Shown: positions 6,956 to 13,776, counted from the stretch's first letter. The stretch is 16,562 nucleotides of DNA from CAZVEE01 sp964625525 (GCA_964625525.1 CAZVEE010000075.1:1-16562), one strand, 5' to 3'. Made by a program: numbers and translations. The notes: generated by a model not told the origin, from the letters alone.

Positions 6956-7843
6956 TCAGGGCCGCAAAACGATGCCCTGGCGTGCCACCAACGCGTCCCG
7001 GTTGCGGGCCTGAATGTCCCGTTCAATGGATTCCAGGGCCTGGTCGTCATGGGATGGGTCGTGGTGGAAGGCCACGAACCGCTTTACCCCCGCCGCCTCG
7101 CTCACACGCAGCCCTTCCTGCCAGGTGGAGTGGCCCCAGCCGCGATGGGCCGGGTATTCGTCATCCGTGTAAGTGGCGTCGTAGAACATCAGGTCCGCGT
7201 CCGCCACGAAGGACACCAGCTCCATGTCCAGCATGCCTGGTGTGTGCTCCAGGTCCGTGACGTAACACACGGGCCGCACGCCGCATTCGGCCCGGAATGC
7301 AGTGGCGCCATTGGGATGGTTCAGGGGATGGGTGCCGACGGTCAGCCCACCCGGCAGGGCCAGCGTATCCCCCGGCGTAAAATCGTGAAAGATGAGATCG
7401 GCTTTCAAATCACCCAAGGTCAGCGGGAAGAACGGCGGCGTAAACAGCCGCTTGAACGTATCCCGTGCCGCCAGTCCCCCAGGCTCGCGCCCCAGCCACA
7501 CCCGCACCCGGTTCCCCGGCTGAAAGAACGGGGCAAAGAAGGGCAGCCCAGCCACATGGTCGAGATGGGTATGAGACAACAGCAAATCGATATCAACGGG
7601 CCGGTTGTCTTCGCGCGCCTGGCGCATGAGCCGGTCGCCCAGCGCCCGCAGGCCCGTGCCCGCATCGAACACCACCGTGGCCGGACCCTGGCGCAGCTCA
7701 ACGCACGAGGTGTCCCCACCATAGCGCCGGAACTCCGGCGAACCACACGCCACCGACCCACGCGCGCCCCAAACACAGACTTCATAGGACGTATCGTTGA
7801 GCCACTCAGTGCAGTCCGCCTGTCCCACCCGGGTCATCAACAT
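6956..7843 (-). CDS. Metallo-beta-lactamase-fold hydrolase
   Basis: A 295-residue cytoplasmic metal-dependent hydrolase. It opens with the WGARGS strand (25-30) and a YGGDTSCVEL segment (41-50), typical of the MBL group related to PhnP, RNase Z-like enzymes and class-II cyclic-nucleotide phosphodiesterases. The metal set is H91, H93, D95 and H96 in SHTHLDH, then probably H176, D197 (bridging) and H260. An extra conserved-looking GWGHST segment (235-240) could also be in the active site. There is no long RNase Z arm and no tRNA-binding insert, so I do not call it RNase Z. The ATG has GGAGGG 7 nt upstream. The response regulator gene lies 210 bp upstream in the same direction, without a visible terminator between. 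Substrate unknown. Confidence 0.85.
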   Translation of the reverse strand: MLMTRVGQADCTEWLNDTSYEVCVWGARGSVACGSPEFRRYGGDTSCVELRQGPATVVFDAGTGLRALGDRLMRQAREDNRPVDIDLLLSHTHLDHVAGLPFFAPFFQPGNRVRVWLGREPGGLAARDTFKRLFTPPFFPLTLGDLKADLIFHDFTPGDTLALPGGLTVGTHPLNHPNGATAFRAECGVRPVCYVTDLEHTPGMLDMELVSFVADADLMFYDATYTDDEYPAHRGWGHSTWQEGLRVSEAAGVKRFVAFHHDPSHDDQALESIERDIQARNRDALVARQGIVLRP

Positions 7844-8053
7844 GGCGGATCCCTCCAGCTACGCGACCGATCACACAAAAAGCATCAGGCATGCCAGGAC
7901 TATGGGGACTTCCCCGCCGGGCACAAACCACACGGCCCAGCTTGTGTGAGATCATCCGTCACAGAGGATCGGAATGAACACGGAGGCCGCCATCGTTTCC
8001 GCCTGCGACCTCCCCATTCCGGAAAATCTACCTGATTCGGATACACGATCCCG

Positions 8054-8737
8054 TCACGGCACCAGCTTGTACCCGCCCGACTCCGTCACCAGCAGGCTTG
8101 CATTGGACGGATCTGGCTCGATCTTTTGGCGCAACCGGTAGATATGCGTTTCGAGTGTGTGGGTGGTGACCCCGGCATTGTACCCCCACACCTCGTGCAG
8201 CAGCACATCCCGGCCCACCACATCGCCGGCTCGATAAAGGAATTTGAGGATCGAGGTTTCCTTCTCGGTCAGGCGGATTTTCTTCTCGTCCTGGGTGACC
8301 AACAGCTTGGCGCTGGGGCGGAAGGTGTACGGGCCGATCTTGAAGATAGCGTCTTCGCTTTGCTCATGACTGCGCAATTGGGCGCGCACCCGTGCGAGCA
8401 GCACGGCAAACCGGAAGGGTTTCGTTACGTAATCATTGGCGCCTGCCTCCAGGCCCAAAATCGTATCCGCATCCGTGTCGGCGCCGGTCAGCATGATGAT
8501 TGGACATTTGATGCCGTTTTTACGCAGCATCCGGCAGACTTCGCGCCCGTCCAGATCCGGCAAGCCCACATCCAACAGGATGATATCGAAGATCATGCCC
8601 TTGGCCGTTTCCAGCCCCGTGCCGCCTGAATTAGCTTCGGCGACCGTAAATTCCTGGTGCAACTCGAACTGCTCCCGCAAGGCACCCCGCAGGTCGTCAT
8701 CATCATCAACCAGGAGAACTTTCTTGGCGCTGCTCAT
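8054..8737 (-). CDS. OmpR/PhoB-family response regulator, no adjacent kinase
   Basis: A 227-residue two-component transcription factor. Receiver domain 1-121: acidic pocket D11-D14, phosphoacceptor D56 in LLDVGLP, T84, K106 in VTKPF. C-terminal winged helix about 131-227: RLTEKETSILKFL (155-167), recognition helix around TTHTLETHIYRLRQKIE (191-207), and the final GGYKLVP wing. Both domains are intact. No sensor histidine kinase is encoded on either side within the window. The receiver resembles the conserved alphaproteobacterial envelope regulator CenR, but this is from memory of the family and is not proof. A GAGAGGGG stretch lies before the ATG. A TTAACCAT motif lies 70 bp upstream of the start. 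Downstream lies the MBL hydrolase in the same direction. Confidence 0.9.
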   Translation of the reverse strand: MSSAKKVLLVDDDDDLRGALREQFELHQEFTVAEANSGGTGLETAKGMIFDIILLDVGLPDLDGREVCRMLRKNGIKCPIIMLTGADTDADTILGLEAGANDYVTKPFRFAVLLARVRAQLRSHEQSEDAIFKIGPYTFRPSAKLLVTQDEKKIRLTEKETSILKFLYRAGDVVGRDVLLHEVWGYNAGVTTHTLETHIYRLRQKIEPDPSNASLLVTESGGYKLVP

Positions 8738-8806
8738 GGCGAAACCCCTCTCAACGTATGGCTCTTCCCTGCGGCCTCAACCACCGGCAGCATGGACTGG
8801 AAACCG

Positions 8807-8814
8807 TTAACCAT
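8807..8814 (+). promoter_or_regulatory. CtrA-type half-site
   Basis: TTAACCAT lies in the 196-bp gap between the divergent response regulator (-) and ribA (+) genes. It matches the CtrA half-site described for Caulobacter and other Alphaproteobacteria. A single 8-mer match can occur by chance, although T/A-rich words are uncommon in such GC-rich DNA. Confidence 0.35.
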
Positions 8815-8878
8815 TTGTCGCGGACGCGGCCATCCGCTTGGGCTGCAAACTGGGCGTGAATGATCGACTTGGCTATTC

Positions 8879-8888
8879 AAGCATGCTT
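8879..8888. promoter_or_regulatory. Perfect dyad AAGCATGCTT between divergent genes
   Basis: AAGCATGCTT is a 10-bp perfect palindrome, flanked by TTC and CAA, 45 bp before the ribA start. It is a candidate operator for ribA or for the response regulator gene. There is no direct evidence of binding. Confidence 0.3.
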
Positions 8889-8933
8889 CAACTCGCTGTG
8901 AGGAAAGCGTTGCGCCCAACCCTATGAGACATA

Positions 8934-10124
8934 ATGGACGACTCTCGACACAGGACCACTTCCGCCAATCAACACGTGCACGCCCTGGACCGCCTCGACA
9001 TTGTGGATGTGGAACGCGCGGCCATGGACTTGCGCCGAGGCTTGCCGGTGGTGGTCACCGCGCCTGATGCCGCCACCTTGGCGGTGAGTGCAGAACGCCT
9101 GGAGCCTCCCGCGCTCGATTACCTCAAAACCGAGGCCTCGGGCGAACCGCATGTGGTGTTAACCCACCCCCGCGCGGCAACGCTTGCCATTCGTCTTTAT
9201 ACCGAGGACGTGGTGGCTCTCCCATGGCGCAGCGAGATGGACAGCGCCGCCATTCGCCGCCTGGCTGATCCCGCTTTTGATCTGGATGCCCCTTTGCGCG
9301 GTCCTTTCGCAGCCGCCCGGACCCTGCCGGCGGCTCATTTGGTCGAGGCGGTCCGGATTACCAAAATCGCCGGCCTGCTGCCCGCGCTCGTGGCCGCTCC
9401 CTTGGCCGGCGACGGAGCGCGCGCACGCAACTGGGCCGCCAAGGAGCGGCTTAGTATCTGCGACGCGGCCGCGGTGCGCGCCTATGATCTGGCACTGTCG
9501 GACAATTTGACCGCGGCGATCTCTGCTCAACTGCCTCTGGCGGATGCACCGGACACACGCTTGACCGCCTTCCGCTCCGTCCTGGGTGGCCCGGAGCACT
9601 ATGCCATCATCATTGGTGATCCCGTGGCGGCCGACAAGCCGCTTGTCCGTCTGCACTCAGAGTGTTTTACGGGAGACCTTTTGGCGTCACTCAAGTGCGA
9701 CTGCGGCGACCAGTTGCGCGGCGCCATCCGCCGCATTGCCGAAGATGGCGCCGGTGTGGTGCTCTATCTGGCGCAGGAAGGGCGCGGCATTGGCCTCATG
9801 AACAAGCTGCGCGCTTATGCGCTTCAGGATCAAGGTTTTGACACGGTCGAGGCCAATGAACGGCTGGGGTTTGGCGTGGATGAGCGGGCGTTTGAACCCG
9901 CCGCACGCGTACTCAGTGCCTTAGGCCTGTCACAAATCCGCCTGCTGACGAACAACCCTGCCAAAGTTGCCGCCCTCGACCACTACGGCATCAAAGTCGT
10001 CGAGCGTGTAGGGCATGCGTTCCCCGCCAACCCCCACAATGCGGATTATCTGCGGGTCAAGGCCGAGAAAACCGGGCACTACCTGCCTCGAAACGACACC
10101 GACAATGAGCCGTCCGATGACTGA
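8934..10124 (+). CDS. ribA: GTP cyclohydrolase II with a degenerate N-terminal DHBP-synthase-like domain
   Basis: A 396-residue protein whose C-terminal half (about 206-396) is a full GTP cyclohydrolase II, the first step of riboflavin synthesis. It has HSECFTGD (241-248), the zinc ligands C244, C255 and C257, Y278 in LYLAQEGRGIGL, DTVEANERLGF (303-313), LLTNNP (337-342) and KAEKTGHYL (376-384). The first 205 residues look like the RibB domain of RibBA fusions: VERAAMDLRRGLPVVV (26-41), SAERL (52-56), a VVLTHPRAATL strand (74-84), H135, and an IAGLLPALV segment (145-153). The acidic active-site loop of RibB (DEDRENEGD type) is replaced by a short APDAATL (43-49), and the CE motif glutamate reads as APLAG. 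So this half is probably inactive and DHBP must come from another ribB. The start is set by the fold; Shine-Dalgarno is weak. It overlaps the next gene by 8 bp. Confidence 0.88.
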   Translation: MDDSRHRTTSANQHVHALDRLDIVDVERAAMDLRRGLPVVVTAPDAATLAVSAERLEPPALDYLKTEASGEPHVVLTHPRAATLAIRLYTEDVVALPWRSEMDSAAIRRLADPAFDLDAPLRGPFAAARTLPAAHLVEAVRITKIAGLLPALVAAPLAGDGARARNWAAKERLSICDAAAVRAYDLALSDNLTAAISAQLPLADAPDTRLTAFRSVLGGPEHYAIIIGDPVAADKPLVRLHSECFTGDLLASLKCDCGDQLRGAIRRIAEDGAGVVLYLAQEGRGIGLMNKLRAYALQDQGFDTVEANERLGFGVDERAFEPAARVLSALGLSQIRLLTNNPAKVAALDHYGIKVVERVGHAFPANPHNADYLRVKAEKTGHYLPRNDTDNEPSDD

Positions 10125-10629
10125 TATTCATGTAACCGCTACCGGGCGCCTGATTTTCGGAACGCTTGATGTGCCGTGTGCACTAGGGAAAAGCGGCGTG
10201 GTGCCGGCGGCGCAAAAACGCGAAGGGGATCTGGCCACTCCGGCCGGCACCTGGCCCTTGCGCCGCCTGCATTACCGCCCGGATCGGTTTGACCAGGCAC
10301 CGCGCACTGTGTTGCCCGTCCATGCTATGGCGCCTACGGATGGCTGGTGCGACGCGCCGGATGATCCGCTTTACAATCGCCCCGTCCCCTTGCCCCATCC
10401 CACCAGCACCGAGAGCATGTGGCGTGACGATCATCTCTACGATCTGGTGGTGGAGCTGGGCTATAACGACGCTCCGCCGGTGCCCGGTAAAGGCAGCGCC
10501 ATTTTCTTTCACTTGGCGCGGGAGAATTATCTGCCGACGGAAGGCTGCGTTGCGGTCACCCGCGCGGATATGGAACGGATCCTGGCGGCTGTTTCATCCG
10601 ACACCACCATGACCATCACGCTCTCTTAA
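10117..10629 (+). CDS. YkuD-type L,D-transpeptidase family protein
   Basis: A 170-residue protein of the L,D-transpeptidase (YkuD) fold. Such enzymes use a cysteine to make 3-3 cross-links in peptidoglycan or to attach proteins to it. The catalytic motif is clear: H132 in FFHLAREN and C144 in PTEGCVAV (140-147). Other family segments are KREGDLATPAG (34-44), LPVHAM (66-71), WCDAP (77-81) and GYNDAPPVPGKGSAIFFH (115-132). No signal peptide or TM segment is visible, which is usual for this short subgroup but leaves its place in the cell open. I chose the ATG at 10117 (MTDIHV); an ATG at 10105 adds four residues. Its start overlaps the ribA stop by 8 bp, so translation is probably coupled. The stop overlaps the stop of the convergent YggS gene. 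Confidence 0.88.
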   Translation: MTDIHVTATGRLIFGTLDVPCALGKSGVVPAAQKREGDLATPAGTWPLRRLHYRPDRFDQAPRTVLPVHAMAPTDGWCDAPDDPLYNRPVPLPHPTSTESMWRDDHLYDLVVELGYNDAPPVPGKGSAIFFHLARENYLPTEGCVAVTRADMERILAAVSSDTTMTITLS

Positions 10630-11360
10630 GGGGCGGGCGCTTTGGTCACCGGCTTTGGACGGACACCGAACAGGGCAGTGCCCACTCGAATATGGGTGGC
10701 CCCAAAAGCAATCGCCGTCTCGAAATCCCCGGTCATGCCCATGCTCAGATCGGACACCCCATTGCGCGCTGCGATCTTCGCGAGCAGTGCAAAATGCAGT
10801 GCCGGCTCTTCATCCGCCGGCGGAAGACACATGAGCCCACGCACCGGCAGGCCGAGAGTGTCCCGGCATAGCGCCACAAATGCATCCACATGCCCCGGCG
10901 GCACGCCCGCTTTTTGCGGCTCCTCGCCGGTATTCACTTGCAGGAAAAGCTCCGGACACGTGCCCTCCGTGTCGCGCATTTCGGCGAGTTTGCGTGCCAG
11001 TTTTTCCCGGTCCACCGAGTGGATCACGTCAAACAGTCCAAGCGCTTCCCGCAGCTTATTGGTCTGGAGCGGACCCACCAGATGCAGGCGCAGGCCGGGC
11101 GCGCTCTGGCGCAAGGCCGGCCATTTCTGCCCGGCTTCCTGCACGCGGTTTTCGCCGAAATCGACAAGCCCCGCATCGATCGCGGGACGAATCCGCTCCG
11201 CCCCATGCACTTTCGACACACCAATCAGCGTGATGGTCGCCGGATCACGCCCCGCCGCCTGCGCCGCTGCCGCGACACGCGCGCGCAGCGCGCTCAGGTT
11301 TTGGCCCACGGAAACCGCTAGACTGGCGTCGGTGGTTTCAGCGACATGCGGATCCGTCAT
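10626..11360 (-). CDS. yggS: YggS/PROSC-family PLP homeostasis protein
   Basis: A 244-residue PLP-binding protein of the YggS/PLPBP family. It controls free pyridoxal phosphate and affects amino-acid metabolism; it has no firm catalytic activity. PLP lysine K50 lies in IGVSK (46-50). Further hallmarks are FGENRVQE (68-75), HLVGPLQTNK (93-102), LQVNTGEEPQKAG (140-152), LMCLPP (176-181), SMGMTGDFETAI (206-217) and the phosphate-binding RVGTALFG (225-232). Length and motif order are normal for the family. The ATG at 11360 is preceded by AGAGGAA, which settles the start; the open frame continues upstream but without family sequence. The start codon overlaps that of the divergent ThiE-like gene. 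The stop codon shares TTAA with the transpeptidase gene. Confidence 0.92.
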   Translation of the reverse strand: MTDPHVAETTDASLAVSVGQNLSALRARVAAAAQAAGRDPATITLIGVSKVHGAERIRPAIDAGLVDFGENRVQEAGQKWPALRQSAPGLRLHLVGPLQTNKLREALGLFDVIHSVDREKLARKLAEMRDTEGTCPELFLQVNTGEEPQKAGVPPGHVDAFVALCRDTLGLPVRGLMCLPPADEEPALHFALLAKIAARNGVSDLSMGMTGDFETAIAFGATHIRVGTALFGVRPKPVTKAPAP

Positions 11361-11982
11361 GGCATTCCTCTTTCGACAGCACCCCTCAATCCTGTCCCCC
11401 TTTAGCGGTTGGCGCGGCGCGCGGCAAACCGTGCTGCCGCGGCGCTGGGTCCTGACGGATCCCGCGCGCCTGGCCAACCCGCTCACCCTTGTCAACGAGC
11501 TCCCCCGCGAAAGCGGCCTCATTCTGCGCCATTATGACCAGGCAAACCGCGCGGACCTGGCCCACGCCCTGCTGCGTGCCGCCCGCCCCCGCGGCGTTCC
11601 CGTGCTGATCGCCGCAGACTGGCGCCTGGCCCTCCTGGTCGGCGCCCAAGGCATCCACCTCCCGCAGTGGCAGCTCTGCCGTCCCGCCCTGTGGCGCCGC
11701 GCCAAGGCCGATTGGATCCTGACGGCCACCGCCCATGACCGGCGCGCCGTCACCCGGGCCGGACAGATCGGCGCGGATGGTGTCCTGATTTCGCCGGTCT
11801 TTCCCACGCAAAGCCATCCGGAGGCGGAGGGCCTCGGTCCTTTGCGGTTTGCAGCCCTCGCCCGCGCCGGTGCTGGGCCGGCTGTTTATGCCCTTGGCGG
11901 TGTCACGCCCGCGCGCTTTCGCCGCTTAGCGCCGTTCGGCGCCCAAGGGTGGGCCGGGATCGGCTCCTTCACCGCCCCATAA
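11359..11982 (+). CDS. ThiE/TenI-like TIM-barrel protein with altered active site
   Basis: A 207-residue protein of the thiamine-phosphate synthase fold. Family segments: RRWVLTD (28-34), SGLILRHYD (52-60), AADWRLALLVGAQGIHLPQ (85-103), LTATAHD (121-127), GADGVLISPVFPT (138-150) and YALGGVTPARF (177-187). In true ThiE the GQxD metal site and the TxTK lysine that binds pyrophosphate are conserved; here they read PQWQ (102-105) and TQSH (150-153). The ND pair near the first metal site reads AD (86-87). So this is probably not a normal ThiE. It may be a TenI-like or non-thiamine relative. The start is uncertain: ATG 11359 overlaps the YggS start codon and has no good Shine-Dalgarno; GTG 11431 fits the first conserved strand more closely. 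No other thiamine gene is near. Confidence 0.72.
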   Translation: MAFLFRQHPSILSPFSGWRGARQTVLPRRWVLTDPARLANPLTLVNELPRESGLILRHYDQANRADLAHALLRAARPRGVPVLIAADWRLALLVGAQGIHLPQWQLCRPALWRRAKADWILTATAHDRRAVTRAGQIGADGVLISPVFPTQSHPEAEGLGPLRFAALARAGAGPAVYALGGVTPARFRRLAPFGAQGWAGIGSFTAP

Positions 11983-12000
11983 AGAACCGCCCATAAAGAA
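11972..12000 (+). repeat. Tandem 14/15-bp duplication at the ThiE-like stop
   Basis: CCGCCCCATAAAGAA (11972-11986) is followed at once by CCGCCCATAAAGAA (11987-12000), the same unit less one C. The first copy holds the TAA stop of the ThiE-like gene. The second copy, read on the minus strand, gives the T-rich tail of the porin terminator. Confidence 0.75.
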
Positions 12001-12023
12001 AAGGCGGGCCACAAAGGCCCGCC
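11995..12023 (-). terminator. Rho-independent terminator of the porin gene
   Basis: GGCGGGCC (12003-12010) and GGCCCGCC (12016-12023) form a perfect 8-bp stem with a 5-nt loop. Read on the minus strand, the stem is followed by TTTTCTTTAT, a proper U-rich tail. It lies 27 bp past the porin stop codon. It has no T-tract on the plus strand, so its action on the convergent ThiE-like transcript would be weaker. Confidence 0.88.
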
Positions 12024-12050
12024 CTGTCATCGCTGTCCGGATAACCCGGA

Positions 12051-13322
12051 TCAGAAATTGATATTCAGTTCCGTGAAGATCGCATAGGCGTCGATCTCGT
12101 CACCTTGCAGGATCGTCTCGCCCGGCTCAATCGTGTCGCCGTTGAAGATCACATCCTGATTGGTGCGGTTGATCTTGCGCGACTGGTCGGAGAACCACAT
12201 GCCGCCAATGCCGATTTCCATGCCAGGACCGAACTTGCGTGCCACACCGCCGATGATGGCTTTCTGGTCCAGCTCATCGTCATGGCGGAAGGCTTCCAGA
12301 TCATCGCGCAGGCCTTCCGACTGGCCATACGCGATCCCGAACGTCCAGGGACCGGTCTCATAGGTCACGCCAGCGTCGAGCACTTTGGTGTCCTGCACCG
12401 ACGCGGTCGAGCCCGCCACATTGGCCTGCTTATAAGCCCCGCCCACGGTAACGCCCGCGAATTCGATCTGCGCGCCCACATGGAATTCTTCCGGATCGTC
12501 AGCCGCGTTCGCGCCTTCACCGGTACCGTAAGAGGCGGAGATCCCCGCTTTCACCGGCCCCAGGTCCTGCACATAGTTCCCTGCGATCTCGAAATAGTTA
12601 TTGCCGAAGCTGTCATCGAGAATGTTCGCCGGGTTGGGCGCGAAGATGAAATCTTCGTTGAAGCGGAAGCCCTGGGAGTTCTTGCCGAACACCGGCGTGT
12701 AAGAGACCCCGACTTGCAGGCCCGCGATACGCGGCGTGAAGTAGATCAGCTTGGTGTTGTCGTCGGTAAAGTCCGGCGAAGTGTCGATCAGGTTGCGCTC
12801 GTTCCCGTCATTCAGATTGTCGCTGATGTAGTCCATCTGCGTTTCGAACGGGTCCATGTCGATGGAGGAGATGGTCACCTCCTCGAACACGTTGGGCGCG
12901 GAGAAGATCATCTGATCCTGCACACCGTCCTGCTGACCGAACTGCACGCGGCCAAAACCGCCGTCGATCTGCAGGTAGACTTCATCCACGAAGTCATCTT
13001 CGTTGTCGTTCGCGTCCTGGCCGCTATCGCGCTCCAGCTCGAACTCGGCCCGGAAACCGATCTGCAAGCCGTTGTCCAGGGTGGTTTTACCGCGGAAGTG
13101 AATTTCGGAATCCGAGCCGAACAGCACTTCCTCGAAATTGCCCCGGGGGGTATTCGGATCGACCGTCGGATCGATTTGCGTGGGCTCATCCACATCGGCA
13201 TACGCGATACCGCCGGTGAAATAGCCTCGCAGGCCCAGCTTAATCCGGTCTGCGGCGAAGGCCGGAGCCGAAAAGGCGGCGACACATACCAAGGCCGTGG
13301 CGCCCAGCAGAAGCTTCTTCAT
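12051..13322 (-). CDS. Outer-membrane porin, Porin_4 type
   Basis: A 423-residue outer-membrane beta-barrel that allows diffusion of small solutes. A standard signal peptide covers 1-23 (KKLLL start, cut after AFA). The mature chain begins with an ADRIKLGLRGYF strand and alternates aromatic and polar residues through the chain, with clear strand pieces such as GRVQFGQQDG, LQVGVSYTPV, GISASYGTG and WTFGIAYGQ. The last residue is phenylalanine after ELNIN, the usual signal for outer-membrane assembly. The chain is rich in Asp and Asn loops. This fits the alphaproteobacterial porin family PF13609. The start at 13322 is chosen by the signal peptide and GAGGGA upstream; the open frame runs 38 codons further without meaning. 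It has its own promoter (13442-13471) and terminator, so it is monocistronic. Confidence 0.92.
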   Translation of the reverse strand: MKKLLLGATALVCVAAFSAPAFAADRIKLGLRGYFTGGIAYADVDEPTQIDPTVDPNTPRGNFEEVLFGSDSEIHFRGKTTLDNGLQIGFRAEFELERDSGQDANDNEDDFVDEVYLQIDGGFGRVQFGQQDGVQDQMIFSAPNVFEEVTISSIDMDPFETQMDYISDNLNDGNERNLIDTSPDFTDDNTKLIYFTPRIAGLQVGVSYTPVFGKNSQGFRFNEDFIFAPNPANILDDSFGNNYFEIAGNYVQDLGPVKAGISASYGTGEGANAADDPEEFHVGAQIEFAGVTVGGAYKQANVAGSTASVQDTKVLDAGVTYETGPWTFGIAYGQSEGLRDDLEAFRHDDELDQKAIIGGVARKFGPGMEIGIGGMWFSDQSRKINRTNQDVIFNGDTIEPGETILQGDEIDAYAIFTELNINF

Positions 13323-13441
13323 TTGTCCCTCGTCATCTCTCGTCGCCACCAAACGCGGCTGTCGGCAGGTGACCCTGTCGGCGATCGATCCGCCGGCGGC
13401 GCCGATGAGCATCCCGGCTAGCCTACACCAAACCACGCGGC

Positions 13442-13471
13442 ATTAATCTTCAATTTAAGCGAACGGGTCAA
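13442..13471 (-). promoter_or_regulatory. Promoter of the porin gene
   Basis: On the minus strand TTGACC (complement of 13466-13471) is followed after 17 bp by GATTAA, or after 18 bp by ATTAAT (13442-13447). This is the best housekeeping-type promoter in the window. A start near 13435 gives a leader of about 110 nt before the porin ATG. Confidence 0.6.
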
Positions 13472-13520
13472 GAAGACCGGCCCGGTCGCGGCCCTTCGTT
13501 CACCAAATCGTCGCCTTATT

Positions 13521-13559
13521 AAGCACAAAGAAGCACGCGAATGTTTAACGGGTCTTAAC
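13521..13559. promoter_or_regulatory. Two 10-bp-period direct repeats upstream of the porin promoter
   Basis: AAGCAC occurs at 13521-13526 and 13531-13536; TTAAC occurs at 13545-13549 and 13555-13559. Each pair repeats at exactly 10 bp, one helical turn. That is the layout of binding sites for OmpR/PhoB-type regulators, which bind as head-to-tail dimers. The sites are 50-93 bp upstream of the porin -35. The TTAAC pair spaced at N6 differs from the CtrA full site, which has N7. Confidence 0.35.
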
Positions 13560-13656
13560 GCCAGAGGAGCATGCGAAGGCCCAACCGCGCCAAGCCTCCG
13601 CCAGAAGGGGCATTTCAGGGGCTGTGGAGCTTTTCGGTTTGGTGATATGAAGAGCC

Positions 13657-13699
13657 GATCCGGCATGATCCGGACCCCGTTTCGCCAGACTCCGTTTCG
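13657..13699. repeat. Short direct repeats GATCCGG and CCGTTTCG
   Basis: GATCCGG is found at 13657-13663 and 13667-13673 (period 10). CCGTTTCG is found at 13677-13684 and 13692-13699 (period 15). They lie about 100-135 bp before the DUF3576 start. They may be a regulator site, but short GC-rich repeats are also expected by chance. Confidence 0.35.
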
Positions 13700-13776
13700 A
13701 CCGCATGCGCCGTCCGGCGCCTGCGAGACTGGAGGCCTCTGAGCACGCCCAGACGATGGGTCCGTAAGGTGAGCAC

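Noticed and set aside
7844..8053. Possible small RNA or terminator in the 210-bp gap between the response regulator and the MBL gene
   Set aside because: Only weak short repeats such as GGGGA/TCCCC (7904-7915) are visible, with no stem plus T-tract and no clear promoter.
10642..11358. Upstream extension of the ThiE-like frame across yggS
   Set aside because: The extension has no ThiE sequence and covers an intact yggS on the other strand, so translation should begin at 11359 or later.
12105..13421. Plus-strand open frame of 438 codons opposite the porin
   Set aside because: The porin is certain from signal peptide, C-terminal Phe and terminator. The opposite frame has no domain and a composition set by the porin codons.
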